From positions 1-37,007 of the forward strand of contig DXGO01000041.1 in the NCBI GenBank assembly GCA_019113885.1: a stretch of DNA of 37,007 nucleotides, written 5' to 3'. The position numbers and the translations under genes were made by a program. Position 1 is the first letter of the stretch. Each line of letters opens with the position of its first letter. Positions 23,866-35,949 of this stretch are shown here, one piece after another. Source of the stretch: Candidatus Alistipes intestinipullorum (GTDB taxonomy: Bacteria; Bacteroidota; Bacteroidia; Bacteroidales; Rikenellaceae). The notes beneath the pieces were generated by a model. It saw nothing but the letters and a program-made list of their open reading frames with translations, was not told the origin of the DNA and did not search any database.

Positions 23866-23930
23866 AATCGACTGCTATGTCTCTTTTATTCAATGATTTG
23901 TGTTTTGGTCGCTTTTTGCGGCGGGAGGTC

Positions 23931-26780
23931 TTATTCCGATGCCGGAATATCGATGTGCAGGAGGAATTCGTTCAGGTTCTGGTCCGATTTGAGCCCGAGT
24001 TTTTTGCGGAGCCGGTAACGGCTGTTCTCGACGGCGCGCACCGACAGATTCATCAGCGCGGCAATCTCTTTCGTGCAGAGGTTCATCTTCAGACAGGCGC
24101 TCAACCGCAGGTCGCTGGTGGTCAGTTCCGGGAACCGCTCCTTCATCGTGCGGAAATAGTTGGCGTGCTTCTGCTCGAACTTGATGAGGAACATCGTCCA
24201 GTCGCTCTCCGTGTCGAGGCGGCTGTTGACATACGTATTGATCTTCTGCTGGAGAATGGCCGAATTGCCGTTGCCCTGCTTGCTGTGGAAGTCGTTGATC
24301 AGGTTGCGCATGTGGAGAATCATCTCGTCGCGGCCCAGCAGGGTTGTTCCCTGGGCGATGATCTCGGCTTCGCACTGCTCGACCTTCTGCCGCAGTTCCC
24401 GGTTCATGTTACGCAGCGAGACGATTTCCTGCAGGCGGAGGTGGCGCAGGTAGCGGCGGCGGTAGAGGCTCATCACGAAGAGCCATACCCCGTAGAACAG
24501 TGCAGCGGCAGCCAACAGGTATCCGGCATAGGCCCACCCGGTGAGGTACCACGGCGTGAGGACCTCGAAATCGAATGCCGAGGGCTCGGACCAACGGCCG
24601 AACCGGTCGCGTACGGCAACCTCGAAGGTGTAGTGTCCGTGAGGCAGGCGGGCGTATTCGGCACTTTCCTGGTGTGAGGGCTCCGACCACGTGTCGTCGA
24701 TCCCCGAAAGCCGATGGCGGAAAAGTTTCGGCGACAGCGGTCCGTCGGTCGAATTGTACCTGAAGGTCACCGAGTGCTGGGGGTAGGGGATTCGGGCCTG
24801 TTCCGTGGTTCTCAGCCAGAAGATATTTCCCCTCCTGTCGGTCGAATGTACGGTCTCGATGCGCGGGGGAGCCGGCATCCGGGGTGTCACGACAATCTTC
24901 TGCGGCGTGACGATCTCGAATCCGTTGTCGCCGCAGAAGAGACTCGTCGAGTCATCCAGCCTTGCGACCTGCTCGTATCCGTAGATGAGGTTTTCGTTCG
25001 GGATGCCGGCGCATGGCTGCAGCGAGGCGTTGCGGCTGCCGTCGTATTGGAGCAGCCAGATGCCCTGGTCCGACAATACCCAGAACCGTTCCTTGTCCAG
25101 GGCGATGACCCGACGGATTTCCTTCACGTCGCGGCATGCGGCGTTGAGTACCGAATCGGGCTCGATGCGGTCTGTGAACTCGTCGTAGAGGAAAAAACGG
25201 TCGTCGCCGACGAATGCCACGCGCCCGCCCACGGGAAATTGCCGGAGCCGGTAGGGGAGTCCGTCGTTGGAATCGCCGCCGTATGAGGTGTGGCGGGTGA
25301 TGTGTTGCCCCGTTTCGTCGAGCCGGCAGCGGTAGACCCCCTTCGTGGGATGTTCCAGCCACAGGTTTTGCATGTAGTCGACCTCGATGTCGAAAACGGC
25401 CTCATCGAGTCCGTCGATCTCCCAGGTACGGGTGCCGTCGAATCCCCGGAGCTTGTAATACGAGGCGAAAAGCGTGTGGTGCCGGTCCCCCAGTTCGACC
25501 TGCTTCAACCGGTAGCCGCCCATGTCGGAGACCTTTCTCAGCGAAAAGTCCTTGCGAATCTCCGCAATTCCCTGGTTGTGGCAGACGAAGAGCCTGCCGT
25601 CAATCAGGTTGAACGACCAGATCTGTCCGCTCAGGCCCGGGAGGGCAATGAAATCCGTAGGCAGGGTTTCGCCGCTCGCGAGCAGCCGTTCGTCGATGCC
25701 CACCACCCCCTGGTTCGTCGCCAGCAGCAGGCGTCCCTGCCAGCGGCAGGCGTCGTAGATCGATCCCGGGAGCCAGTTGTCGTAGGTGTGGAAATCGACC
25801 CCTTCGTAAAACATCAGATGCGAGAGTCCTCGGTCGAGTGCGGCCCATACGTGGTGGCTGTCGTCCTCGAAGAGGGCCATTACGCTGTTGTTGACCAGTC
25901 GGTTTTTGGTCGACAGGCGGGTGAGGATGTTCCCTTCGAGGTCGGTCTCGTAGATTCCTCCGAGGAGCGTTCCGAAAAGATAGGTGTCCCGTGAGGTGCG
26001 TATGCCGCAGTTGAGTTCGTTGGTCTTCATCTGCTCCGAGAGTGCCGGGCACCACGGACTGAAGCGTTCTCCGTCGTAATGCCAGAGCCCGGCGTTTCCG
26101 GTTCCGATGATCCACTCTCCGGCGCGGCTGCCCGGCAGCAGCACCGGTACGGTCCTGGCGTGGAATATTTCACTTCCCGGGAGTAACTCGAATTCCGAAT
26201 CCCGGAGTCGGTAGATGGGGCCTCCCATCTCCTGGACCCAGCACTCCGGCCCGGCCGGCAGCAGGAAGAGCATGTTCATTCCCCCCCCCGGATATCGGGT
26301 CACCCGTTTGCCGTCATAGCAGTAGATTTCGTGGAACGATTGGAACAGGAACTGTCCCTTCCAGGGAAGAATCCTCCAGAAGTCGCTGTCCAGAAACCGG
26401 TCTCCGGGGGGATCGGGCACCAGCGAGGTGTATTGCAGTCGCCCCGAGGCATCGCGGTCCCAGCGGCCGAACTCCTCGAAACCTCCGGTGAGGATCACGT
26501 CGTGAGAAACGGCGTATACCGAGCGTACGATCGATGCTCCGGGCAGTTTGTGGAGCTTCCACTGCAGGCCGTCGAATTCGAGCAGTCCCTGGTCGTTCCC
26601 CACATAGAGCGTTCCGACGCTGTCATCCGCAATTGCCCAGTTCTTGTTGGCCGCATGGTAATCGCCGGGCAAGAGATTTACCGTCCCCGGACCGATGGCC
26701 CGAAGAGCCGTCCCGGGTGCCAGCAGGGCGCAGAGCCACGCGAGGCCGGTCAGGAGATATCTGAGGTGTAGATTTGCCAT
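23931..26780 (-). CDS. Membrane-spanning sensor-regulator: beta-propeller, Y_Y_Y domain, LuxR-type HTH
   Basis: 949 residues from ATG 26780, chosen because a signal/anchor sequence starts there (MANLHLRYLLTGLAWLCALL); a longer frame to 26957 has no such start. Order: periplasmic two-component-regulator propeller repeats, a Y_Y_Y domain (RYNSTDGPLSPKLFRHRLSG to FEVAVRDRFGRWSEPSAF), a transmembrane helix at about 743-768 (YLLAAAALFYGVWLFVMSLY), a coiled coil, and a C-terminal LuxR/GerE-like helix-turn-helix (TKEIAALMNLSVRAVENSRY). No histidine kinase or receiver domain is present, so this is not a classical hybrid two-component system; it should sense a glycan outside and bind DNA from the inner membrane. 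It lies directly upstream of susC on the same strand. It contains a nine-G run in the sense strand. Confidence 0.9.
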   Translation of the reverse strand: MANLHLRYLLTGLAWLCALLAPGTALRAIGPGTVNLLPGDYHAANKNWAIADDSVGTLYVGNDQGLLEFDGLQWKLHKLPGASIVRSVYAVSHDVILTGGFEEFGRWDRDASGRLQYTSLVPDPPGDRFLDSDFWRILPWKGQFLFQSFHEIYCYDGKRVTRYPGGGMNMLFLLPAGPECWVQEMGGPIYRLRDSEFELLPGSEIFHARTVPVLLPGSRAGEWIIGTGNAGLWHYDGERFSPWCPALSEQMKTNELNCGIRTSRDTYLFGTLLGGIYETDLEGNILTRLSTKNRLVNNSVMALFEDDSHHVWAALDRGLSHLMFYEGVDFHTYDNWLPGSIYDACRWQGRLLLATNQGVVGIDERLLASGETLPTDFIALPGLSGQIWSFNLIDGRLFVCHNQGIAEIRKDFSLRKVSDMGGYRLKQVELGDRHHTLFASYYKLRGFDGTRTWEIDGLDEAVFDIEVDYMQNLWLEHPTKGVYRCRLDETGQHITRHTSYGGDSNDGLPYRLRQFPVGGRVAFVGDDRFFLYDEFTDRIEPDSVLNAACRDVKEIRRVIALDKERFWVLSDQGIWLLQYDGSRNASLQPCAGIPNENLIYGYEQVARLDDSTSLFCGDNGFEIVTPQKIVVTPRMPAPPRIETVHSTDRRGNIFWLRTTEQARIPYPQHSVTFRYNSTDGPLSPKLFRHRLSGIDDTWSEPSHQESAEYARLPHGHYTFEVAVRDRFGRWSEPSAFDFEVLTPWYLTGWAYAGYLLAAAALFYGVWLFVMSLYRRRYLRHLRLQEIVSLRNMNRELRQKVEQCEAEIIAQGTTLLGRDEMILHMRNLINDFHSKQGNGNSAILQQKINTYVNSRLDTESDWTMFLIKFEQKHANYFRTMKERFPELTTSDLRLSACLKMNLCTKEIAALMNLSVRAVENSRYRLRKKLGLKSDQNLNEFLLHIDIPASE
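26281..26289. repeat. G9 homopolymer inside the regulator gene
   Basis: Nine C on the plus strand, nine G in the regulator's sense strand, encoding the PGGG in YPGGGMNML at about residue 165. Gain or loss of one base would truncate the sensor. Confidence 0.85.
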
Positions 26781-26942
26781 TGACACGATTTCGAGATGGG
26801 CTAAAATAACTATTTCCCCGTATATATGCAAATGCTTGGGCATTCTGTGTCTGTATGCCGCATGTACAGGCCCTTTTTCTTTGTGGATATCCGAGTGCCT
26901 TTTTGTGTCCGGGTTACTGGTCGATGTCCGGAAGAGAAGAGG

Positions 26943-27045
26943 GGATGAGACGGTCATTTGTGCTTCTATCCGTGGGGTCGATGGCGCAGCAAGGCTCGGA
27001 AGCCCTTCATGTTTTCCCTTGCCTCCCTAAGCCCCGGCTCTTAGC
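26943..27045 (+). repeat. Structured intergenic repeat, copy 4 (type B, truncated)
   Basis: Starts like copies 1 and 2 (gtcatttgtgcttctatccgtgg), core atggcgcagcaaggctcgg, B-type middle (cccttcatgttttcccttgc), and half of the end hairpin (ccccggctcttag). It stops abruptly where copy 5 begins, so copy 5 may have inserted into or replaced its end. Confidence 0.8.
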
Positions 27046-27197
27046 ATGACACCGATTCTTGAACCGCTGCAAGCGATAATGCGGAGTTTTTATATGCGGT
27101 ATTTGCTTGGGTGGAAGGCGCAGCAAGGCTCGGAAGCCCTTCATGTTTTCCCTTGCCACCCTAAAACCCGCCTCTTAGGCGGGCCGGCTCTTAGCCA
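27046..27197 (+). repeat. Structured intergenic repeat, copy 5 (type B, long form)
   Basis: The first 93 bases match copy 3 with 4 differences. B-type middle follows, then hairpin cccgcct-ctt-aggcggg (27167-27183) and most of a second hairpin ccggct-ctt-agcc. Confidence 0.85.
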
Positions 27198-27317
27198 TAG
27201 CGGAATTTTGGCTATCCATATACTTGGGTGGAAGGCGCAGCAAGGCTCGGAAGCCATACAAAGTTTCCATTGCCCATCTAAGACCCGCCTCTTAGGCGGG
27301 CCGGCTCTTAGCCGGGG
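27198..27317 (+). repeat. Structured intergenic repeat, copy 6 (type A)
   Basis: Short unrelated lead, then core gtggaaggcgcagcaaggct, A-type middle, and two complete end hairpins: cccgcct-ctt-aggcggg (27284-27300) and ccggct-ctt-agccgg (27301-27315). The last hairpin runs into a G8 tract just before the GH20 promoter. Confidence 0.85.
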
Positions 27318-27321
27318 GGGG

Positions 27322-27352
27322 TTGCACGAACAAAAATTTATCATTAAATTTG
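27322..27352 (+). promoter_or_regulatory. Promoter of the GH20-GH2-GH29 operon
   Basis: TTG at 27322-27324, 20 nt, then TAAATTTG at 27345-27352, a perfect TAnnTTTG with good spacing. The leader to the ATG at 27411 would be about 52 nt. The best promoter match in the window. Confidence 0.65.
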
Positions 27353-27410
27353 TTATTGATAGGACCTTGTCATAACCAACCCATTATATCTATATCTGAA
27401 TTGTATACGT

Positions 27411-29747
27411 ATGACTTGTTGGAATTTTCGCAGACCCGCTGCTTTTCGGGCCTTTCTGCTGACTCTTCTGCTGTACATCCCCGCAGCGGTTCGGGCCGCG
27501 ACGCCCGTGCCTGTCATCCCTGCCCCGGCGCACGTCGTTGCCGGGTCGGGAAACTATGAATTTACAGCCCGCACGACCTTTGTGGTCGAGAACCGCGAGC
27601 AGGCGACCCTTGCCCGAGGGTTTGCGCAGTTGTTCTTCGATTCCGCAGGCTTTGTGCCCCGCGTGAAGTCGGGGCACAAGGCTCAGGGAGACATCCGCTT
27701 CGAGACCGACACGACGCTCGGAGCCGAGGCATACGTGCTGGACATCCGTCCGGACGGAATCCTGGTCCAGGCGTCCGACCGCCGCGGGTTCTTCTACGCC
27801 CTGCAGACGATGCGGATGATGTTGCCTCCGGCCCTTGAATCGGCGGTTCCGGTTGCGGGCGTGGCCTGGCAGCTCCCGGCCATGCGTATCGAGGACTCCC
27901 CGCGCTTCGCCTACCGGGGCATGCTGCTCGATGTGGCGCGCTACTTCATGCCCAAGGAGAATGTCCTGCGCCTGATCGAGTGCATGGCGCAGCTCAAACT
28001 CAACAAACTGCACCTGCATCTGACCGACGACAACGGCTGGCGGCTGGAGATTCTGCGATACCCGCGTCTGACCGAGGTCGGCGCGTGGCGCGTGGATCGC
28101 CCGGGCAAGCTGTTCCCGGAGCGTCGCAACCCCGAACCGGGCGAACCGACGCCTGTCGGCGGTTACTATACGCAGGATGACATCCGGGAGATCGTGGCCT
28201 TTGCCGCCGCGCGGGAGATCGAGGTGATCCCCGAGATCGACGTCCCGGCGCACTCCAATGCGGCGTTGGCGGCCTATCCCGAGTATGCCTGTCCGGTGGT
28301 GGACCGTTACATCGGGGTGTTGCCCGGACTCGGGGGACGGAATGCCGACATCATCTTCTGTGCCGGCAATGACCGGACTTTCAAGTTCCTGGAAAACATC
28401 CTCGACGAGGTGATGGCGCTCTTCCCCTCGCACTACATCCACGTGGGCGGCGACGAGGCGTGGAAAACCCATTGGGAGAAATGTCCGCTCTGCCAGCAGC
28501 GCATCCGCGAGGAGGGGCTTGCCTCGACCGAGGAGTTGCAGGGTTACTTCATGCGCAGGGTGAGCGATTACGTCCGCAGCAAGGGCCGCGAGGTGATCGG
28601 CTGGGACGAACTGACCAACAGCCGCCTTCCCGAGGGGGTCATCATCCTCGGTTGGCAGGGGTATGGACAGGCCGCGCTGAAGGCTGCGGCACAGGGGCAT
28701 CGTTTCATCATGACGCCGGCACGGGTCCTCTACCTGATCCGTTACCAGGGGCCGCAGCGTTTCGAACCGCCGACCTATTTCGGTAACAACACCCTGCAGG
28801 ATGTCTACAACTACGAACCCGTACAGGAGGGGTGGCCGGCCGAGTACGAGCCGCTGCTCATGGGTGTGCAGGGATCGATGTGGACGGAGTTCTGCAATGC
28901 CCCGGAGGATGTCGAGTACCTGCTTTTCCCGCGTTTGGCAGCGCTTGCCGAGGTGGCCTGGCAGCCGCGCGGCGCGAAGGACTGGGCGGGGTTCCTCCAG
29001 CGGCTCGACGCCTACCTGCCGCACCTTGACATGATGGGCATTACCTATGCGCGGTCGATGTATAACCTCCAGGAGCGGATCGTCCCCGAGGCGGGTGCCC
29101 TCCGTGTGGAGTTGGAGTGCATCCGTCCCGACGTGGAAATCCGTTATACGACCGACGGGACGGTGCCTTCGGCGGCTTCGCCCCTCTACGAGGCGCCGTT
29201 GCATTTCGATGCCTCCGTGACGTTGAACTGCGCGACCTTCCAGCGGGGCGAACGTATGGGGCAGGTGCTCGAATTGCCGCTCTACTTCAACAAGGCGACG
29301 GCCCGTCCGATCCTCTCGGCGCGCGTGAACGAGTACATGCTGGTCAATGGCCTGCGCGGTAGCAACAAATATACCGATTCGGAGTGGTGCACGTGGGATT
29401 CGTGCGACGAGGTGTCGTTTACGGTCGACTTGGAGCGCTGCGAGGAGCTGCACCGTCTCACGGCGGGTTGCATTACCAACTACGGCATGGCCGTGCACCT
29501 GCCGTCGCGTTTTGCCGTGGAGCTCTCCGACGACAACGTCTCCTTCGCGGAGGTTGCCGCCCGGGAGTTCTCTCCGGAAGAGATATTCCGCGAAGGAACC
29601 TTCATCGAGGACGTGAGCTTCGACCTGGGTGGCCGCAGCGCCCGTTATGTGCGGGTTCGGCTCCAGGGGGCGGGCCCATGCCCGGAAAGCCATGTCCGCC
29701 CGGGCCAGACCCCGAAAATCTATCTGGACGAAATCATCATCGAATAA
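27411..29747 (+). CDS. GH20 beta-N-acetylhexosaminidase
   Basis: 778 residues with a signal peptide (FRAFLLTLLLYIPAAVRA). N-terminal GH20b domain, then the GH20 TIM barrel with catalytic Asp348-Glu349 (HVGGDEAWKTHW), HLHLTDDNGWRLEI and VIPEIDVPAHSNAAL. The C-terminus adds a chitobiase-type Fn3-like domain (RYTTDGTVPSAASPLY) and a discoidin-like domain. It removes terminal GlcNAc or GalNAc from glycans by substrate-assisted catalysis, probably in the periplasm. First gene of a three-gene operon with GH2 (21 bp gap) and GH29. This trio suits stepwise trimming of mucin-type or milk glycans. A long minus-strand frame over this region is a shadow. Confidence 0.95.
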   Translation: MTCWNFRRPAAFRAFLLTLLLYIPAAVRAATPVPVIPAPAHVVAGSGNYEFTARTTFVVENREQATLARGFAQLFFDSAGFVPRVKSGHKAQGDIRFETDTTLGAEAYVLDIRPDGILVQASDRRGFFYALQTMRMMLPPALESAVPVAGVAWQLPAMRIEDSPRFAYRGMLLDVARYFMPKENVLRLIECMAQLKLNKLHLHLTDDNGWRLEILRYPRLTEVGAWRVDRPGKLFPERRNPEPGEPTPVGGYYTQDDIREIVAFAAAREIEVIPEIDVPAHSNAALAAYPEYACPVVDRYIGVLPGLGGRNADIIFCAGNDRTFKFLENILDEVMALFPSHYIHVGGDEAWKTHWEKCPLCQQRIREEGLASTEELQGYFMRRVSDYVRSKGREVIGWDELTNSRLPEGVIILGWQGYGQAALKAAAQGHRFIMTPARVLYLIRYQGPQRFEPPTYFGNNTLQDVYNYEPVQEGWPAEYEPLLMGVQGSMWTEFCNAPEDVEYLLFPRLAALAEVAWQPRGAKDWAGFLQRLDAYLPHLDMMGITYARSMYNLQERIVPEAGALRVELECIRPDVEIRYTTDGTVPSAASPLYEAPLHFDASVTLNCATFQRGERMGQVLELPLYFNKATARPILSARVNEYMLVNGLRGSNKYTDSEWCTWDSCDEVSFTVDLERCEELHRLTAGCITNYGMAVHLPSRFAVELSDDNVSFAEVAAREFSPEEIFREGTFIEDVSFDLGGRSARYVRVRLQGAGPCPESHVRPGQTPKIYLDEIIIE

Positions 29748-32821
<3,074 letters not shown>

Positions 32822-32822
<1 letters not shown>

Positions 32823-34642
32823 TGAAACGATTGCTTTATTCCCTGATCCTGGTCGCTCTGGCAGGGTGCTCCGGCACGCCGAAGGAGCCGACGTATGTGA
32901 AACATCTTGCCTTCCCCGAAGGAGCGACGCTCGACGAGAAGGTCGACATGGCAGCCTGCCTGGTCCCTTCGGCCCCGCAGTTGGCGTGGCAGCAGATGGA
33001 GCTCACGGCCTTCCTGCATTTCGGAATCAATACCTTCACCGACCGTGAGTGGGGCGACGGAAGCGAAGACCCTGCGTTGTTCAACCCCACGGGGCTCGAT
33101 GCCGACCAATGGGTCCGCACGCTCAAGGCCGCCGGTTTCAAGATGGTGATCCTGACGGCCAAGCATCACGACGGATTCTGTTTGTGGCCTACGAAAACCA
33201 CGCGCCATTCGGTTGCCTCCTCGCCCTGGAAACAGGGGAAGGGCGATGTGGTGCGTGAGGTGCGCGATGCCTGTGAACGCCACGGCATGAAGTTCGGCGT
33301 CTACCTCTCGCCATGGGACCGCAATGCGGACTGCTACGGCGATTCGCCGGCCTACAACCGCTTCTTCATCGAACAGCTGACCGAGCTGCTGACCAACTAC
33401 GGCCAGGTGCACGAGGTGTGGTTCGACGGCGCCAATGGCGAGGGCCCCAACGGGAAGAAACAGGTCTACGACTGGGATGCCTTCTATCGGACGATCCGCG
33501 ATCTGCAGCCCGATGCCGTGACGGCCATCATGGGTGACGACGTGCGGTGGGTCGGCAACGAGAAGGGCCTCGGACGTGAAACGGAGTGGAGCGCAACGGT
33601 GCTTACCCCCGGGGGATATGCCAGGGCCGGGGAGAACAACGCACGGCTGGGTATCTCCAACATGGCGCCGGACCTCGGTAGCCGCGCGATGCTTGAAAAG
33701 GCGACGGAACTCTTCTGGTACCCTTCGGAGGTGGATGTGTCGATTCGCCCGGGGTGGTTCTACCATGCAACCGAGGATGCGAAGGTCAAGAGCCTGAAAC
33801 ACCTGACCGACATCTACTTCCAGTCGGTGGGCTACAATTCGGTGCTGCTTCTCAACATCCCGCCCGACCGTCGCGGACGCATCCATGCCGCTGATTCCAC
33901 GCGCCTGCAGGAGTTGGCGTGCTACCTTGATCGGACGTTTGCCGACGATCGGGTGGTTGGCGGTGACAAGCCGTGGCGGGCGGCGGGCGGCAACGAGCGG
34001 GTCTACAAATTGAAACCCGGTTCGCGGATCAATGTCGTGCTGCTGCAGGAGGATATTGCCCGCGGCCAGCGTGTCGACAGCTTCGTCGTCGAGGCACGCA
34101 CGGCCGAAGGGTGGCAAACGATCGGCGAGGGGAAGACGGTCGGTTACAAGCGCCTGCTGCGTGTCCCCGACATCGAGGCTTCGGCCCTGCGCATCCGCCT
34201 GACACAGACGCGCCGCGAGGCCAACATCAGCCGCGTCGGGGCCTTCTATGCCGAACCCGTGGCGGAGCAGACCATGGTGGCGGAGTGGAACGACCTGCCA
34301 CGCGATACGTGGAAGGTGGTCGGTACGTCGCCGCTGGTCGTGGACCTCGGGCGCAACGTTGCCCTCTCGGCTTTCACCTATGCGCCGCTCAACGCCGAAG
34401 CGCGTCCCGACATGGCCTTCCGCTATCGGTTCGCGGTGAGTGACGACGGCACGGCGTGGCGTGAGATTATCGCCAACGGGGAGTTCAGCAATATCGTAAA
34501 CAACCCGCTGCCGCAAACAGTGGCCTTTACGGGCGAGGTTTCGGGACGTTATGTGCGCCTCGAGGCAACCAGTCCGGAAGGTAGTGTGGCGCGTATTGTT
34601 CCCGAGGAGTTGGGCGTGACGCTTGTGCGTCCCGAGTCGTAG
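32822..34642 (+). CDS. GH29 alpha-L-fucosidase lipoprotein
   Basis: 606 residues; lipobox LAGC with Cys16. GH29 TIM barrel with nucleophile Asp202 (EVWFDGANGEG) and the conserved HFGINTFTDREWGDG and ILTAKHHDGFCLW motifs. The architecture looks like subfamily B (alpha-1,3/1,4-specific, Lewis-type), but that is inference. C-terminal part (from about residue 370) holds a galactose-binding-like discoidin domain and another beta domain. Removes fucose from host glycans, probably at the cell surface. Last gene of the operon; a terminator follows 47 bp after the stop. Confidence 0.94.
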
Positions 34643-34688
34643 CACTGCCGTCGGGCGTTTTCCTGGTGCATTTTCTGCATGAAACGAC

Positions 34689-34721
34689 AACCGGATCGTC
34701 CTATTATAGGATGATCCGGTT
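34689..34721. terminator. Bidirectional terminator between GH29 and mnmA
   Basis: Stem aaccggatcgtcct / aggatgatccggtt with one G-U pair and a short A/T loop, followed on the plus strand by ttctctttttt. It sits between the convergent GH29 (+) and mnmA (-) genes. Confidence 0.85.
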
Positions 34722-34743
34722 TCTCTTTTTTCGATAGTTTCCC

Positions 34744-35949
34744 CTATGCCTCGATGACGCCTGACCCGACGAGTTCGTCGCCGTCGTACCATGCGGCGAA
34801 TTGCCCCGGGGTGATGCCCCGCTGGGGTTCATCGAAGAGCAGGTAGGCCCCGGCCTCACGCATGAAGAGCCGTGCATCCTGTAACGGCTGCCTGTAACGG
34901 ATGCGAACCATGAACCGGGCGCTTTCGCCGACATGCAACATCCGCAGGGGGTTGACCCAGTGAACCTCTTCCGGCCGCATCCGCAGGGCCGGGCGCCACA
35001 ATCCCGGGTGGGCATCCCCTTCGCCGACGTAGATGACGTTTTCGCGGGTATCGGTCGCCAGGATAAACAGCGACTCCTTGCGTCCGCCGATGCCGAGCCC
35101 CTTGCGCTGCCCGATGGTGTAGAAGTGTGCGCCGTTGTGCTCACCGATCTTTTTGCCGTCGCGTACCGTATAGTGCCACGGTTCGGCCAATGCCGCCAGA
35201 AGTTCGTCCGACGGCGCCTCGTCGGGTGCCGGGAGCATTGCCTTGCGTGCGTATTTGGGCCACGAGGGGAGAATTTCATGCACGTTCCCGCGCTTCGAGG
35301 CGAGCTTCTGCTGGAGGAATGTCGGCAGGTCGACCTTCCCGACGAAGCAGATGCCCTGCGAATCCTTGCGTTTAGCCGTGGCCAGCCCCTGCTCGGCGGC
35401 AATACGCCGCACCTCGGGCTTCAGCAGTCTGCCCACGGGGAACAGCGCCCGGCTCAACTGCTCCTGCGAAAGCTGGCAGAGGAAATAGCTCTGATCCTTG
35501 TTGGGATCCGTTCCGGCCAGCAGCTTGTAGACCGTGCGGCCATCCGGGAGCCGCTCTTCGGCCTTGCGGCAGTAGTGCCCCGTGGCGACGTAGTCGGCCC
35601 CTAACTTCAGTGCCTCGCGCAGGAATACGTCGAACTTGATTTCGCGGTTGCACAGCACATCGGGGTTGGGCGTGCGTCCCCGCTCGTATTCGGCGAACAT
35701 GTAGTCCACGACGCGTGTACGGTACTCCGCGGAGAGGTCCACGACGTGCAGCGCGATGTCGAGTTTCTTGGCCACCAGTTCGGCGAAGACGCGGTCGTCA
35801 TGCCACGGGCAGTCGCCCTCGAGCGTGCCGGTCGTGTCGTGCCAGTTGATCATGAAGAGGCCGATGACCTCGTGCCCCTGCTCTTTCAGGAGCCAGGCGG
35901 CGACCGACGAGTCGACGCCGCCCGAGAGTCCTATCACAACGCGTGCCAT
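34744..35949 (-). CDS. mnmA: tRNA-specific 2-thiouridylase MnmA
   Basis: Inserts sulfur at C2 of the wobble uridine in tRNAs for Lys, Glu and Gln, using ATP. PP-loop SGGVDSS at residues 9-15; catalytic cysteines Cys100 (TPNPDVLCNREIKF) and Cys201 (DSQGICFVG) are present; GHYCRK and DQSYFLCQL are family landmarks. 401 residues is slightly long but normal. Starts at ATG 35949, directly abutting the rimM stop, so the two are co-transcribed. Confidence 0.96.
   Translation of the reverse strand: MARVVIGLSGGVDSSVAAWLLKEQGHEVIGLFMINWHDTTGTLEGDCPWHDDRVFAELVAKKLDIALHVVDLSAEYRTRVVDYMFAEYERGRTPNPDVLCNREIKFDVFLREALKLGADYVATGHYCRKAEERLPDGRTVYKLLAGTDPNKDQSYFLCQLSQEQLSRALFPVGRLLKPEVRRIAAEQGLATAKRKDSQGICFVGKVDLPTFLQQKLASKRGNVHEILPSWPKYARKAMLPAPDEAPSDELLAALAEPWHYTVRDGKKIGEHNGAHFYTIGQRKGLGIGGRKESLFILATDTRENVIYVGEGDAHPGLWRPALRMRPEEVHWVNPLRMLHVGESARFMVRIRYRQPLQDARLFMREAGAYLLFDEPQRGITPGQFAAWYDGDELVGSGVIEA

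Larger units (their letters stand above)
26781..27410. other. 630-bp non-coding region between the regulator and the GH20 operon
   Basis: Left part (26781-26942) is the regulator's upstream region; I see no confident promoter box there. The middle (26943-27317) is repeat copies 4, 5 and 6. The right part carries a run of eight G, the GH20 promoter and a 50-nt A/T-rich leader. Open frames across the repeats are not supported as genes. Confidence 0.7.

Noticed and set aside
12498..27375. Similar open frames in repeat copies 3 and 5 (MTPxLxPLQAIMRxFYMRY...)
   Set aside because: All four base differences in the shared 93 bp change the amino acid and the frames then diverge completely, which argues against a selected protein.
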